NCBI GenBank assembly: GCA_002385745.1
Contig: DGEC01000072.1
Location: 1 to 18,832, forward strand
DNA: 18,832 nt
Direction: 5' to 3'
Source of the DNA: Firmicutes bacterium UBA3936
Lineage (GTDB): Bacteria > Bacillota > Dethiobacteria > Dethiobacterales > Dethiobacteraceae
Part shown: positions 6,611 through 13,879 of the stretch, piece by piece
Numbering within the stretch: the stretch's first letter is position 1
How the letters are laid out: each line of letters starts with the position of its first letter
Made by a program: the position numbers and the translations under genes
Notes under the pieces: generated by a model
Databases searched by the model: none
What the model saw: the letters and a program-made list of their open reading frames with translations, nothing else
What the model was told of the DNA's origin: nothing

Positions 6611-6621
6611 CAATATACCCC

Positions 6622-7287
6622 CTATTCGTTGTCCTTGGAGTAATAAGGCTGGCCGAACTTCTCGTCAAATACCAGCTCTTCCAGCGGCAAGCGGGGCCTC
6701 GGCCTTGGTATACGTGAAGGCTTGCCTACGGCAATGATGCTGATTGTCTTATACCCATCGGGAATGCCAAAATACTCGTTCAGCACCATTTCGTCACGCA
6801 CATCAATGCAGGGAGCAACCAGCCAGCAAGCGCCAAGTCCCAGCGCAGTCACGGCCAGAAGCATGTTTTCAATGGCTGCGGATGTATCAAAGGGCAAATC
6901 CCAGACATCCTTTCTCCCGGAGACAATGATAATCACGTCGGATTCATTAACAAAGGCAGAAACATTGCCTGATGTCAGCTTTTTAAAGGCCGCTTCCCTT
7001 TTGGCCTCGTCTTTTAAGCCCTTAAACCTTTCCTGCATCTGCTTGCTGAGAAATTCACCGGTAAACCTGCGTCCGCTGCCGCGGCGGCAAAGGTCAGAGA
7101 GGAACTTCTTGTTTTTCGGATCCTTGACAACAACAAATCTCCAGGGCTGGGCATTTTCCCCTGAGGGAGCTTGTCTGGCACTCTCGAGAATTATGCGCAG
7201 TTCTTCCTCGGTAACTTTCTCATCCGTGTAATTACGGATACTTCTACGGTCATTGATTACCTGGACAAAATAGTTAATGTCAGACAT
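6622..7287 (-). CDS. Nitroreductase-family FMN oxidoreductase
   Basis: This 221-aa protein has the nitroreductase fold, an FMN-dependent NAD(P)H oxidoreductase family that reduces nitro groups, quinones, enals and, in some members, halogenated or flavin substrates. Family features are RRSIRNYTDEKV (14-25, FMN phosphate contacts), APSGENAQPWRF (40-51), and the helix AIENMLLAVTALGLGACWL. IIAVGKPS closes the core. The C-terminal tail (RPRPRLPLEELVF) is common in anaerobe members. ATG has GAGG 6 nt upstream. It lies 72 bp downstream of the creatininase gene and 11 nt upstream of the unknown 146-aa gene. With ferredoxin close by, the electron donor might be ferredoxin rather than NAD(P)H. The true substrate is unknown. 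Confidence 0.9.
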   Translation of the reverse strand: MSDINYFVQVINDRRSIRNYTDEKVTEEELRIILESARQAPSGENAQPWRFVVVKDPKNKKFLSDLCRRGSGRRFTGEFLSKQMQERFKGLKDEAKREAAFKKLTSGNVSAFVNESDVIIIVSGRKDVWDLPFDTSAAIENMLLAVTALGLGACWLVAPCIDVRDEMVLNEYFGIPDGYKTISIIAVGKPSRIPRPRPRLPLEELVFDEKFGQPYYSKDNE

Positions 7288-7359
7288 ATCACACCTCTAT
7301 TCATTAGAAATTAATTATAAACACTGAGAATCAGGCTGCCAAGGAAAGCAAAGCGCCGG

Positions 7360-8322
7360 TTAGATGGGATACCTGTGGGCGTAAAGGCTTATACCGCCCT
7401 TGAAAGGCCCTTTCAGCAGAGCTTCGATGGTCTTGCGGTCCTGCTCGGTGACAAGTTCCGGCTCCGGCAGCACGCCCGGAGGGAATTTTTCCAAAATGTC
7501 GTTATGCAGCTTGATAAGGTAGTCGATCAATGCCTCGAGACCCTCTTCTGCTTTCTTGCCATCGGCAAGGCTGGGTTTCCCAATAACGCCTTCCGGGTAA
7601 TTAATTACTTCCAGGCCGCCAAGCCCGTATTGAGCATGGCCGGGGATAGGAAACTGATAAATGTCTCCGCCTTTGTCAACATGCCCTTCAGGTAGGAAGC
7701 CCTTCGGTTCCTTTTTGCTGTCTTCCATATATTCCTTCTTGTTCAGTTCAGGGAAAAGTGCCAGAGAGTAGGAAGCCTCCACTTCGTCGGCATGCCTGAA
7801 CGGTGTTTCAAAGGGGCCGCCGTGTTCTTTGTCCTTCAGATAAGGAGCAATGGCAGTCGGCCAGTTAACGAATGCTATAACGGCAGGTACCTGGCATATC
7901 TTGCCAAATTGCTGGATGGCATTGGGGATTACATATTCCTGGCCGTGGCCGTTTATCAAAATCTGTTTACGGAAACCGGCATTCCAGTATCCGGCAATAA
8001 TGGCCCGCAGATAGGCTATGAATGTTTCTTCCGGAATGACAATGGTGCCGGGCATGCCCAACTGATTGGCCGGGTGGGAGCCGAACCAAATCGGCTGCGA
8101 TACGGTACAGCCGGTTTCCCTGGCAACAATTTCCGCCATTCTGGTGACCAGGAAAGTATCTTCACCGTAAGCCTGTCCTTTCCCGTGGTATTCAGTCGCA
8201 CCTACAGGGATAATGATAATGTCATTCTTCTTTAATCTTTCTTCAACATCATGTCCGGTCATATTCTGGAAGTATATACCGTCCGCTTTGTCCAGAGAGC
8301 CCTTTGAGTATTCGTACTTCAC
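7360..8322 (-). CDS. Creatininase-family amidohydrolase
   Basis: This 320-aa protein belongs to the creatininase/MftE/ArfB superfamily of metal-dependent hydrolases, which open cyclic amides or remove formyl or peptide groups. Candidate metal ligands fit the family pattern: Glu44 and His46 in GATEYHG, Asp55 in GEDTFL, His126 in INGHGQE, and a Glu in HADEVEAS (177-184). It is longer than many members, with an insertion or tail after about residue 190 (KEYMEDSKKEPKGFLPEG and the C-terminal 60 residues), so the substrate may be unusual. The start is GTG 8322, 7 nt after AAGGAGGT. An ATG at 8329 touches the Shine-Dalgarno and is out of frame. It is the first gene of the minus-strand train and is divergent from lysR, so it is probably the enzyme most directly regulated. 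True creatinine hydrolysis is not implied. Confidence 0.88.
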   Translation of the reverse strand: MKYEYSKGSLDKADGIYFQNMTGHDVEERLKKNDIIIIPVGATEYHGKGQAYGEDTFLVTRMAEIVARETGCTVSQPIWFGSHPANQLGMPGTIVIPEETFIAYLRAIIAGYWNAGFRKQILINGHGQEYVIPNAIQQFGKICQVPAVIAFVNWPTAIAPYLKDKEHGGPFETPFRHADEVEASYSLALFPELNKKEYMEDSKKEPKGFLPEGHVDKGGDIYQFPIPGHAQYGLGGLEVINYPEGVIGKPSLADGKKAEEGLEALIDYLIKLHNDILEKFPPGVLPEPELVTEQDRKTIEALLKGPFKGGISLYAHRYPI

Positions 8323-8389
8323 TCTTCATACCTCCTTAATAATAATTTTTTTTCGTTGGCAGATAATTTTTTTTTCTGTTTCTTTAATT

Positions 8390-8421
8390 AGGAATTATTC
8401 TTGAAATAAACAATAATTCCT
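8390..8421. promoter_or_regulatory. Candidate operator: 10-bp inverted repeat
   Basis: AGGAATTATT (8390-8399) and its exact complement AATAATTCCT (8412-8421) are separated by 12 bp. Arm spacing of about two helical turns centre to centre suits a dimeric regulator. It is the more complex of the two repeats and lies nearer the creatininase gene. Confidence 0.5.
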
Positions 8422-8481
8422 GTTACGATATAAACAAATCTAACTTAATTATATCATATTACTAATTTATTAATTATGCAA

Positions 8482-8505
8482 ATTAATATTTCTAATAATA
8501 TTAAT
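8482..8505. promoter_or_regulatory. Candidate operator: 9-bp inverted repeat near lysR
   Basis: ATTAATATT (8482-8490) and its exact complement AATATTAAT (8497-8505) are separated by 6 bp. It is a T-N11-A-compatible dyad 60-85 bp before the lysR start, where autoregulatory sites usually lie. The arms are pure A/T, so chance is a real alternative. Confidence 0.35.
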
Positions 8506-8566
8506 CGTCTAAAACTATTAATCGCCTGCCCTGCTTAATAAAAATTTTTATAACGGAGATGGTAAT

Positions 8567-9472
8567 ATGGAGATTCATCAACTGGAATATATGGTGGCAG
8601 TGGCAAAATTTCAAAGTTTTACCCGGGCAGCCGCTGAAATTAATATTTCACAGTCTTCCCTTTCTCAGCAGATCAGAAAGCTGGAAGAAGAACTTGGCAT
8701 TAAACTTTTTGACCGTACTACCCGTACTGTCAGACTGACCAATGCCGGCAGCGCATTCCTTGCCCATGCGCAACAAATATTACTGGAAATTAATAAATCC
8801 AAAAGCACCATTCAGCAGTATCTTTCCGTCTCGCGTGGACAGATCAAACTTGGTCTTTTGCCCGTTATCGGGCATTTCGGCCTGACATCCCTGATTGCCA
8901 GCTTCCATAAGAATTATCCGGGTGTCCGCCTGCAGTTTACCGAGGGGGAATGCCAGCAGTTGTTACAGATGCTTATGGGCTCAAGAATTAATGCAGCTTT
9001 TGTCAGTGAAACCGAAGAAAATCCCCATATTAAAACATATCGCCTGATCAAAGATCATGTGGTACTGGTGACAAATGTGCTGCACCCCTTGGCCACAAAC
9101 CACACCGTAGATATCCAGGATCTTGCCAATGAAAAATTTATAGTCGCTCATCCCAGTTCCGGGCTTTATAAAAATTTTAAAAAAGCCTGTACCGCCGCCG
9201 ATTTTGAACCTAATATCTTATATCATTGCAGTCAGGTGGAAACATCCCTGGAGCTTGTCCGTGAGAATCTTGGCGTTACAATTTTGTCTTCCCAGGTTGC
9301 GGCACGCTACCCGCAGCATGGCATAGCCGTTACGAAAATTTCCCCGGAAATCACCCGGAGGATTTCACTGGTTACACTAAATGACGATAACGACGACCCC
9401 GCCCTCAACCTGTTCACAAAATTTGCCCTCAACTGGATCAGTGAATACAAAAAGAACCAAAAGAAAAAATGA
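8567..9472 (+). CDS. LysR-family transcriptional regulator
   Basis: This 301-aa protein is a full-length LysR regulator. Residues 1-60 form the winged helix-turn-helix (MEIHQLEYMVAVAKFQSFTR, then AAAEINISQSSLSQQIRKLE). A linker helix and a periplasmic-binding-protein-like effector domain follow from about residue 90 (GQIKLGLLPVIGHFGLTSLI). Such proteins bind T-N11-A dyads and are usually activated by a substrate or intermediate of the pathway they control. The start has GGAG 8 nt upstream. It is transcribed away from the creatininase gene, which suggests it controls the minus-strand catabolic train. The effector cannot be read from sequence. The gene ends at the hairpin 9504-9544. Confidence 0.95.
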   Translation: MEIHQLEYMVAVAKFQSFTRAAAEINISQSSLSQQIRKLEEELGIKLFDRTTRTVRLTNAGSAFLAHAQQILLEINKSKSTIQQYLSVSRGQIKLGLLPVIGHFGLTSLIASFHKNYPGVRLQFTEGECQQLLQMLMGSRINAAFVSETEENPHIKTYRLIKDHVVLVTNVLHPLATNHTVDIQDLANEKFIVAHPSSGLYKNFKKACTAADFEPNILYHCSQVETSLELVRENLGVTILSSQVAARYPQHGIAVTKISPEITRRISLVTLNDDNDDPALNLFTKFALNWISEYKKNQKKK

Positions 9473-9503
9473 AATAATAAAGCTGTTTTTCAAAAGAAGA
9501 AAA

Positions 9504-9544
9504 AGAGCTTTTGATCCCGGACTTTCCAAAAGATCAGAAGCTCT
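9504..9544. terminator. Bidirectional terminator between lysR and the SLH gene
   Basis: Arms AGAGCTTTTGATC (9504-9516) and GATCAGAAGCTCT (9532-9544) pair with one mismatch around a 15-nt loop. T6 follows on the plus strand, and an A-run before the left arm supplies a U tract on the minus strand. It lies between the convergent stops at 9472 and 9578 and can end both transcripts. Confidence 0.82.
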
Positions 9545-9577
9545 TTTTTGCTTTGGATTCATGCCGGTTTTAGCCAA

Positions 9578-12169
9578 TCAGTTTTCGTTTATGCGAATTC
9601 CATATACCTGGTTGTCAAATAAATAGAGCTTTACCTTGCTTCCTACGGCCAGGTCTTCAAGACGACTGTCGGAAGAACCCTTCCACACGGACAAATCTTT
9701 AACCAGGCTGAACCATTGGTAAAGTTTGGTTTCGTCCATTATATAAATGCTTCTTGTGACAGGATCAATTACGACCACTTCCCCGTTCAGTACCTGGGAC
9801 TGGTAGACAATAGTTTCGTCGTCGGTTGATACTATTTTTACATAATCCTGCTCTTTCAAGTTGACGGCCGGCATTTTACCGCCGGTGCCCGAATATACTG
9901 TCAGCTTGTCATTAATGTCAATTATTTCCTGGGACGAGCCGGTCTGGACTATAATCTTACCTGCCTGCAGGCTGACGGAAACAACATAACCAAGTTGTGC
10001 CGGAACAACCTCAACCTGCTGTAGATCTTTTCCGACTATGGTAAGATACACTGCGTCCCCCACTTTCAGGTCGCGAAGTGAAGGACTGCTGATCCCTCTG
10101 ACAATAAAGGCAGTGCCGGGATTAATGTCATATCTGCTTGTTAATGAACCCTCCTTCACCTCAAACCTGTTCCTGGAGGAATCAATGCTTGCGACTGTGC
10201 CCAGTTTTGTGATGATAACTTCAACCATGACAACTCTGCCGTCCAGCAGCGTCAACTGAACCTGCTGCCCTGCTTCCAGGTGATTTATCGTAGGATATGT
10301 GATCCCGCTGATACGAATAACCGCCCCGCCTATATTATAATTTTTTCTTCCTCCCGCGGTATTGACAGTCACCTGGTTGCGTTTTCCGTCAATTTGTTCC
10401 AGCTTTCCTACAACCTTGTTTTGGCGGGTAATTTCATAAACAATGTTATCCTCAAGTTTCAGTGTTATCGTCATGCCCACGGTAATGTCGCTGAGTTTCG
10501 GCTGGCTTTTCCCCAGGTCAAGATACACGGCCTCGTCTATTCTGTACGTATTTAAATTACCCTGCTCGTCTTCCAGCACAATTACCCTTGTAGAAGCATT
10601 CAAAGCCTCCACTTTTCCTGTAACTTCCTTTTTATAGCCCCTGTTTGTAACGGTAAGCGCCACTGCTGCATTCTTCTCAACGGTTAATTCTATATCATCT
10701 CCCACCTCAAGGTCGGAAAACAGGGGATTTGCCATGCCGCCAATAGTAATAACTGCATTATCAGGCACTTCAACGGATATCAGCCTGCCGTCGGCAGCAC
10801 GGACTGTCAGCACTTTTTCTATGGGTGAGATTGCAACAATTTTACAGCTTAAGGTTTCCCTGTTGTACTCCTTGAGAAGGGTAATGGATATAATTTCGTT
10901 ATCTTTCAGCGTAATTTCGATCTCATCGCCTTTTACCAGGTCTTGCACGGAAGGAAAGCGTTTGCCGCCATAATTAAATATGACATTGTCACTGACTGTA
11001 AAGGATTCATGGCGATTGTTTGTTTCCAGGGTTAAAATATTTTTCTCCTTGTCCAGGAAATAGAATTTGCCGCGGAGTACGCTGCCCTGCAGGTCGTCAT
11101 ACTTGATACTGACAATGGTATCGTCTTTCACTGTAGCGGTAACAAAAGTTCCCGGCTGCAGCAATTCCGCCCCGCTGCCGTCTGCGTACCTGTTTGTATG
11201 CAGTTTTCCGTCGCCGCTCTGAATGATCACAAGCCGGTCTTCTTTAAAATGCCGGATAACTGTGCCGCTTATATATTTATACTGATAGTGATCCTTGTTT
11301 AACTGTTCAATAAATATAAAGTCACCCTGCTCATTAACCTGGTAGCGTATCAACTCGCCGGGTTTGAGAATGCTTGCCGTGGAGCGTTTTGCATTTTTGT
11401 CGAAAATAGCCGTAGTAGAAACTACATTGTATGCCTGAACAACATTGCCGGTCTGTTTTAGAGAAACCCTGCTGCCTTCCACTGCCGTTACTTCAGCCAT
11501 GGGCAGCTGGCCTTTAACCTCATTCATATAGCGGTCGGCCCTGCTGATCATAGTGGCCAGTTCAGCTCTTTTTACGGCGTTGTCGGGCAGAAAATCATAA
11601 CCTCCGGTGGAATTTGCAACGCCTGTGATAATCCCCTTATCCACCGCCAGTGCCACATGTTTTTTTGCCCATTTTGGGATGGAAGCATCATCGTCAAAGT
11701 TTGTAGCAGCCTCCTCCCGCAGTTCATCCTCGGCATCAATCATGCGGATAACCATCTGAGCTACCCAGGCCCTGCCGGCATTGCTGTACGGGGAAAAATT
11801 ATCGGCATCAATAATCCCCCGCAGCAAAGCAACCTTTACATAACCTGCGGCATTCCAGGAAACAGGCAGATCATAGCGGCTGACATCAATACTATGCTCC
11901 TTTTCCGTTTCATCCTGCAGGCCCATGGCACGGACAGCCATGGTGACAGCTTCCAGCTGGGAAACATAGTTGTCAGGTTTAAAGGAGCCATCGCCGTATC
12001 CCGTGATAACACCGCGCAGCTGCATTTTTATGATATGCGGCAGAGCCCAGTGCGAATCCGGCACATCAGGAAATGAAGCCGGGCCGGCGGCGGATACAGT
12101 TCCGGACAAAGCCAAAATAAAACAGAGCAGGATTGGCAGAAATATCCCCGACCTTTTAAAGCTGAACAT
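9578..12169 (-). CDS. Secreted SLH-domain protein with about nine tandem beta-rich repeats
   Basis: This 863-aa exported protein has a signal peptide (Lys-Arg then LPILLCFILALSG, likely cleavage after VSA near residue 27). Three SLH domains follow: about 32-77 (FPDVPDSHWA...VITGYGDGSFKP), a degenerate one at about 103-145, and about 158-210 (IPKWAKKHV...VKRAELATMISR). SLH domains anchor proteins to pyruvylated cell-wall polymer or, in Negativicutes, the outer-membrane linkage. From about 224 to the end I count nine units of 66-77 residues, with a recurring pattern of a G-V-x-x-I-D opening, a middle Y-x-I/V, and L-x-V-G-D-x-V-x-L-T near the end. None has a catalytic look, so an architectural surface role is likely. 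ATG is preceded by AAGGAGTG. It appears monocistronic. Confidence 0.9.
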   Translation of the reverse strand: MFSFKRSGIFLPILLCFILALSGTVSAAGPASFPDVPDSHWALPHIIKMQLRGVITGYGDGSFKPDNYVSQLEAVTMAVRAMGLQDETEKEHSIDVSRYDLPVSWNAAGYVKVALLRGIIDADNFSPYSNAGRAWVAQMVIRMIDAEDELREEAATNFDDDASIPKWAKKHVALAVDKGIITGVANSTGGYDFLPDNAVKRAELATMISRADRYMNEVKGQLPMAEVTAVEGSRVSLKQTGNVVQAYNVVSTTAIFDKNAKRSTASILKPGELIRYQVNEQGDFIFIEQLNKDHYQYKYISGTVIRHFKEDRLVIIQSGDGKLHTNRYADGSGAELLQPGTFVTATVKDDTIVSIKYDDLQGSVLRGKFYFLDKEKNILTLETNNRHESFTVSDNVIFNYGGKRFPSVQDLVKGDEIEITLKDNEIISITLLKEYNRETLSCKIVAISPIEKVLTVRAADGRLISVEVPDNAVITIGGMANPLFSDLEVGDDIELTVEKNAAVALTVTNRGYKKEVTGKVEALNASTRVIVLEDEQGNLNTYRIDEAVYLDLGKSQPKLSDITVGMTITLKLEDNIVYEITRQNKVVGKLEQIDGKRNQVTVNTAGGRKNYNIGGAVIRISGITYPTINHLEAGQQVQLTLLDGRVVMVEVIITKLGTVASIDSSRNRFEVKEGSLTSRYDINPGTAFIVRGISSPSLRDLKVGDAVYLTIVGKDLQQVEVVPAQLGYVVSVSLQAGKIIVQTGSSQEIIDINDKLTVYSGTGGKMPAVNLKEQDYVKIVSTDDETIVYQSQVLNGEVVVIDPVTRSIYIMDETKLYQWFSLVKDLSVWKGSSDSRLEDLAVGSKVKLYLFDNQVYGIRINEN

Positions 12170-12305
12170 ATCACCACTCCTTATCCAAGTTAGAAAAAAC
12201 CCAAAAACCTGTATATTTAATTATCTTTTTTCTACATAATTCCTGCCTTTTTTAATGTATTAAGAATAATTAACCATCTTAGCCATAAAAATAAAAATCC
12301 CCGTT

Positions 12306-12416
12306 TCCGGCGGCACAGACCTGCATTGCTGCGCCTCGCAGGACGCAAGAAGGCTGCTGCAAAACAAAGAAGAGAGTTGTTTTACAGCAGCCTATTTGTT
12401 TTTATTTGCCGCCGGA
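12306..12416. repeat. Nested inverted repeat downstream of the UroD-like gene
   Basis: The outer arms TCCGGCGGCA (12306-12315) and its exact complement (12407-12416) bracket an inner 15-bp stem. That stem pairs AGGCTGCTGCAAAAC (12351-12365) with GTTTTACAGCAGCCT (12379-12393), with one mismatch. Another GC-rich stretch lies between the left arms. In the minus direction the outer arm is followed by a T-rich tail near 12285-12300, so it may terminate the UroD-like transcript. The whole element could also be a small mobile or REP-like repeat. The 262-bp gap 12170-12431 contains no gene that I can support. Confidence 0.55.
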
Positions 12417-12431
12417 CAACGGACAGGCAGA

Positions 12432-13793
12432 CTACATCATAAAATCGACTATGGCGGAATATTTCTCATAGGCTGCCCGCATCAGCGCTTCAATCTTTTC
12501 ACTGACGGGCGGGTATTCTTTCTTAAAGTCATCAAAACTGACAATGTACTGCGACTTAAATTCCGGATACAGATGGGAAAACTTTTTGATTGAGTCTTCT
12601 TTTTTCGCTGTTGTTACCGGTTCTCCGGCATTATCATATTTTCCGTTTTCCAGGACATATTCCATAACAGCTATATAGTTTTCGGGATTAATATCGTTTA
12701 AGTTCAAGGCACCCTTGTCACAGGTAAAGTAGTAATTGCCGCCCGGAGCCAAAATATCAATCAATTCCTTTGCCTTGTCGATACATTTTTCCTTCGTGGC
12801 ATTTTTCAGCAGTGTCAGAGGATAAAAACCGCCAAGCACCATCTTCTTGCCAAGTTTATCCTTAAATTTCCGTGGATCGCCGTATTCCATATAAAGCCTT
12901 GTACCCTGCGGCAGTTCCTGGAGATAATCAATAAAACGGGTCCAGTCGCCTTCCAGGAAAATCGATACGGCTTGCCCGCGTTCAGCGCAGATATGGCAGA
13001 TTTTATAAAAAGTAGGCCAGTAGAACTTTTCAAAATCTTTGGTATTCAGAAAAGCGGCCATATGCGTCATAATCATATTGGCGCCCAGCGGACTTTTAAC
13101 CTTTTCCCTGCCCAGGTAAATGAGATAAGGCATAACCGCTTCCATGGCCTGCAGAAGTTTCTCCGGCTGTCTCCTCATATCCAGAGGTATTTGTGAAAAT
13201 CCCCGGTACATATCAGTTATAAAATCAAAGGGCACTGCCTGCAGCGCATTTGAACCGGGAGGCGGGCTGAATAAGCCGTAACGTTCCTGTATGATGGCTG
13301 TTGCCGCGGCAAACTCCTTTTCAGTATCCAATGTGGCCAGGACATACTTGGCAAAATTCAGGGCACGGTGAACTTCCCCTTTTGCATAGCCCCTGTTCAT
13401 ACGGGGAGCAAGTTTTTCCAGCAGAAAGTCATGCGGGTTTTTGATCAGTTCATCATATTCATCGGCCCCCATAAAAGATCGTTCCGGGTGCTGAATCATA
13501 CCCGTTTTGCTCATTTCATTGACCAGGGACTGCTGGAACATCATAGCTATAGGGTTCCGGGCAAAGGCTATGGGCACCGTATCTCCCCTGGCAACTTCCC
13601 TGCCCTTTTCAAGGATTTCCACCAGCAGCTCCGTCGTATAGCAATACTGTGTGGTCATTAAATCCTTGCCTGCATACTGGATGTAATATTCAATCTGCAG
13701 GCTGTCCTGTACCGGGATTCTTTCCGGGATGATACCCGTATACAGATCGGTAAACAGTTTTGTCCTGAATTCTCTCAAGGCCTTGGCATTCAT
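12432..13793 (-). CDS. Uroporphyrinogen-decarboxylase (URO-D) family protein, methyltransferase-like
   Basis: This 453-aa protein resembles the COG0407 URO-D superfamily, which contains true heme-pathway decarboxylases and corrinoid-linked methyltransferases such as MtaA-type enzymes. It is about 100 residues longer than HemE and lacks the HemE N-terminal signature, so heme synthesis is unlikely. Recognisable parts are FMGADEYDELIKNPHDFL, EGDWTRFIDYLQELP and GGNYYFTCDKGALN near the C-terminus, typical of anaerobe paralogs. No tetrapyrrole function is proven. The frame extends to GTG 13802, but that overlaps GGAGG. ATG 13793 has an 8-nt spacer and is preferred. It follows the FAD oxidoreductase by 86 bp on the same strand, probably in one operon. 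No corrinoid protein gene is present in the window. Confidence 0.78.
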   Translation of the reverse strand: MNAKALREFRTKLFTDLYTGIIPERIPVQDSLQIEYYIQYAGKDLMTTQYCYTTELLVEILEKGREVARGDTVPIAFARNPIAMMFQQSLVNEMSKTGMIQHPERSFMGADEYDELIKNPHDFLLEKLAPRMNRGYAKGEVHRALNFAKYVLATLDTEKEFAAATAIIQERYGLFSPPPGSNALQAVPFDFITDMYRGFSQIPLDMRRQPEKLLQAMEAVMPYLIYLGREKVKSPLGANMIMTHMAAFLNTKDFEKFYWPTFYKICHICAERGQAVSIFLEGDWTRFIDYLQELPQGTRLYMEYGDPRKFKDKLGKKMVLGGFYPLTLLKNATKEKCIDKAKELIDILAPGGNYYFTCDKGALNLNDINPENYIAVMEYVLENGKYDNAGEPVTTAKKEDSIKKFSHLYPEFKSQYIVSFDDFKKEYPPVSEKIEALMRAAYEKYSAIVDFMM

Positions 13794-13879
13794 ACAATTC
13801 ACCTCCGAATTTTACTGCAGCGGCCGAAAAGGGGCAGAACCGCCGCTTTGCCTCCGGTGTTGAAACCCCCTCTTTTTAA

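Larger units (their letters stand above)
8323..8566. promoter_or_regulatory. Divergent control region between creatininase operon and lysR
   Basis: This very AT-rich 244-bp stretch separates the creatininase gene (minus) from lysR (plus), the classical layout for a LysR-type regulator acting on a divergent operon and on itself. It holds two perfect inverted repeats (8390-8421 and 8482-8505). A direct repeat ATTAATCG occurs at 8500-8507 and 8517-8524. I could not choose convincing -35/-10 pairs in such biased sequence. Confidence 0.7.
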
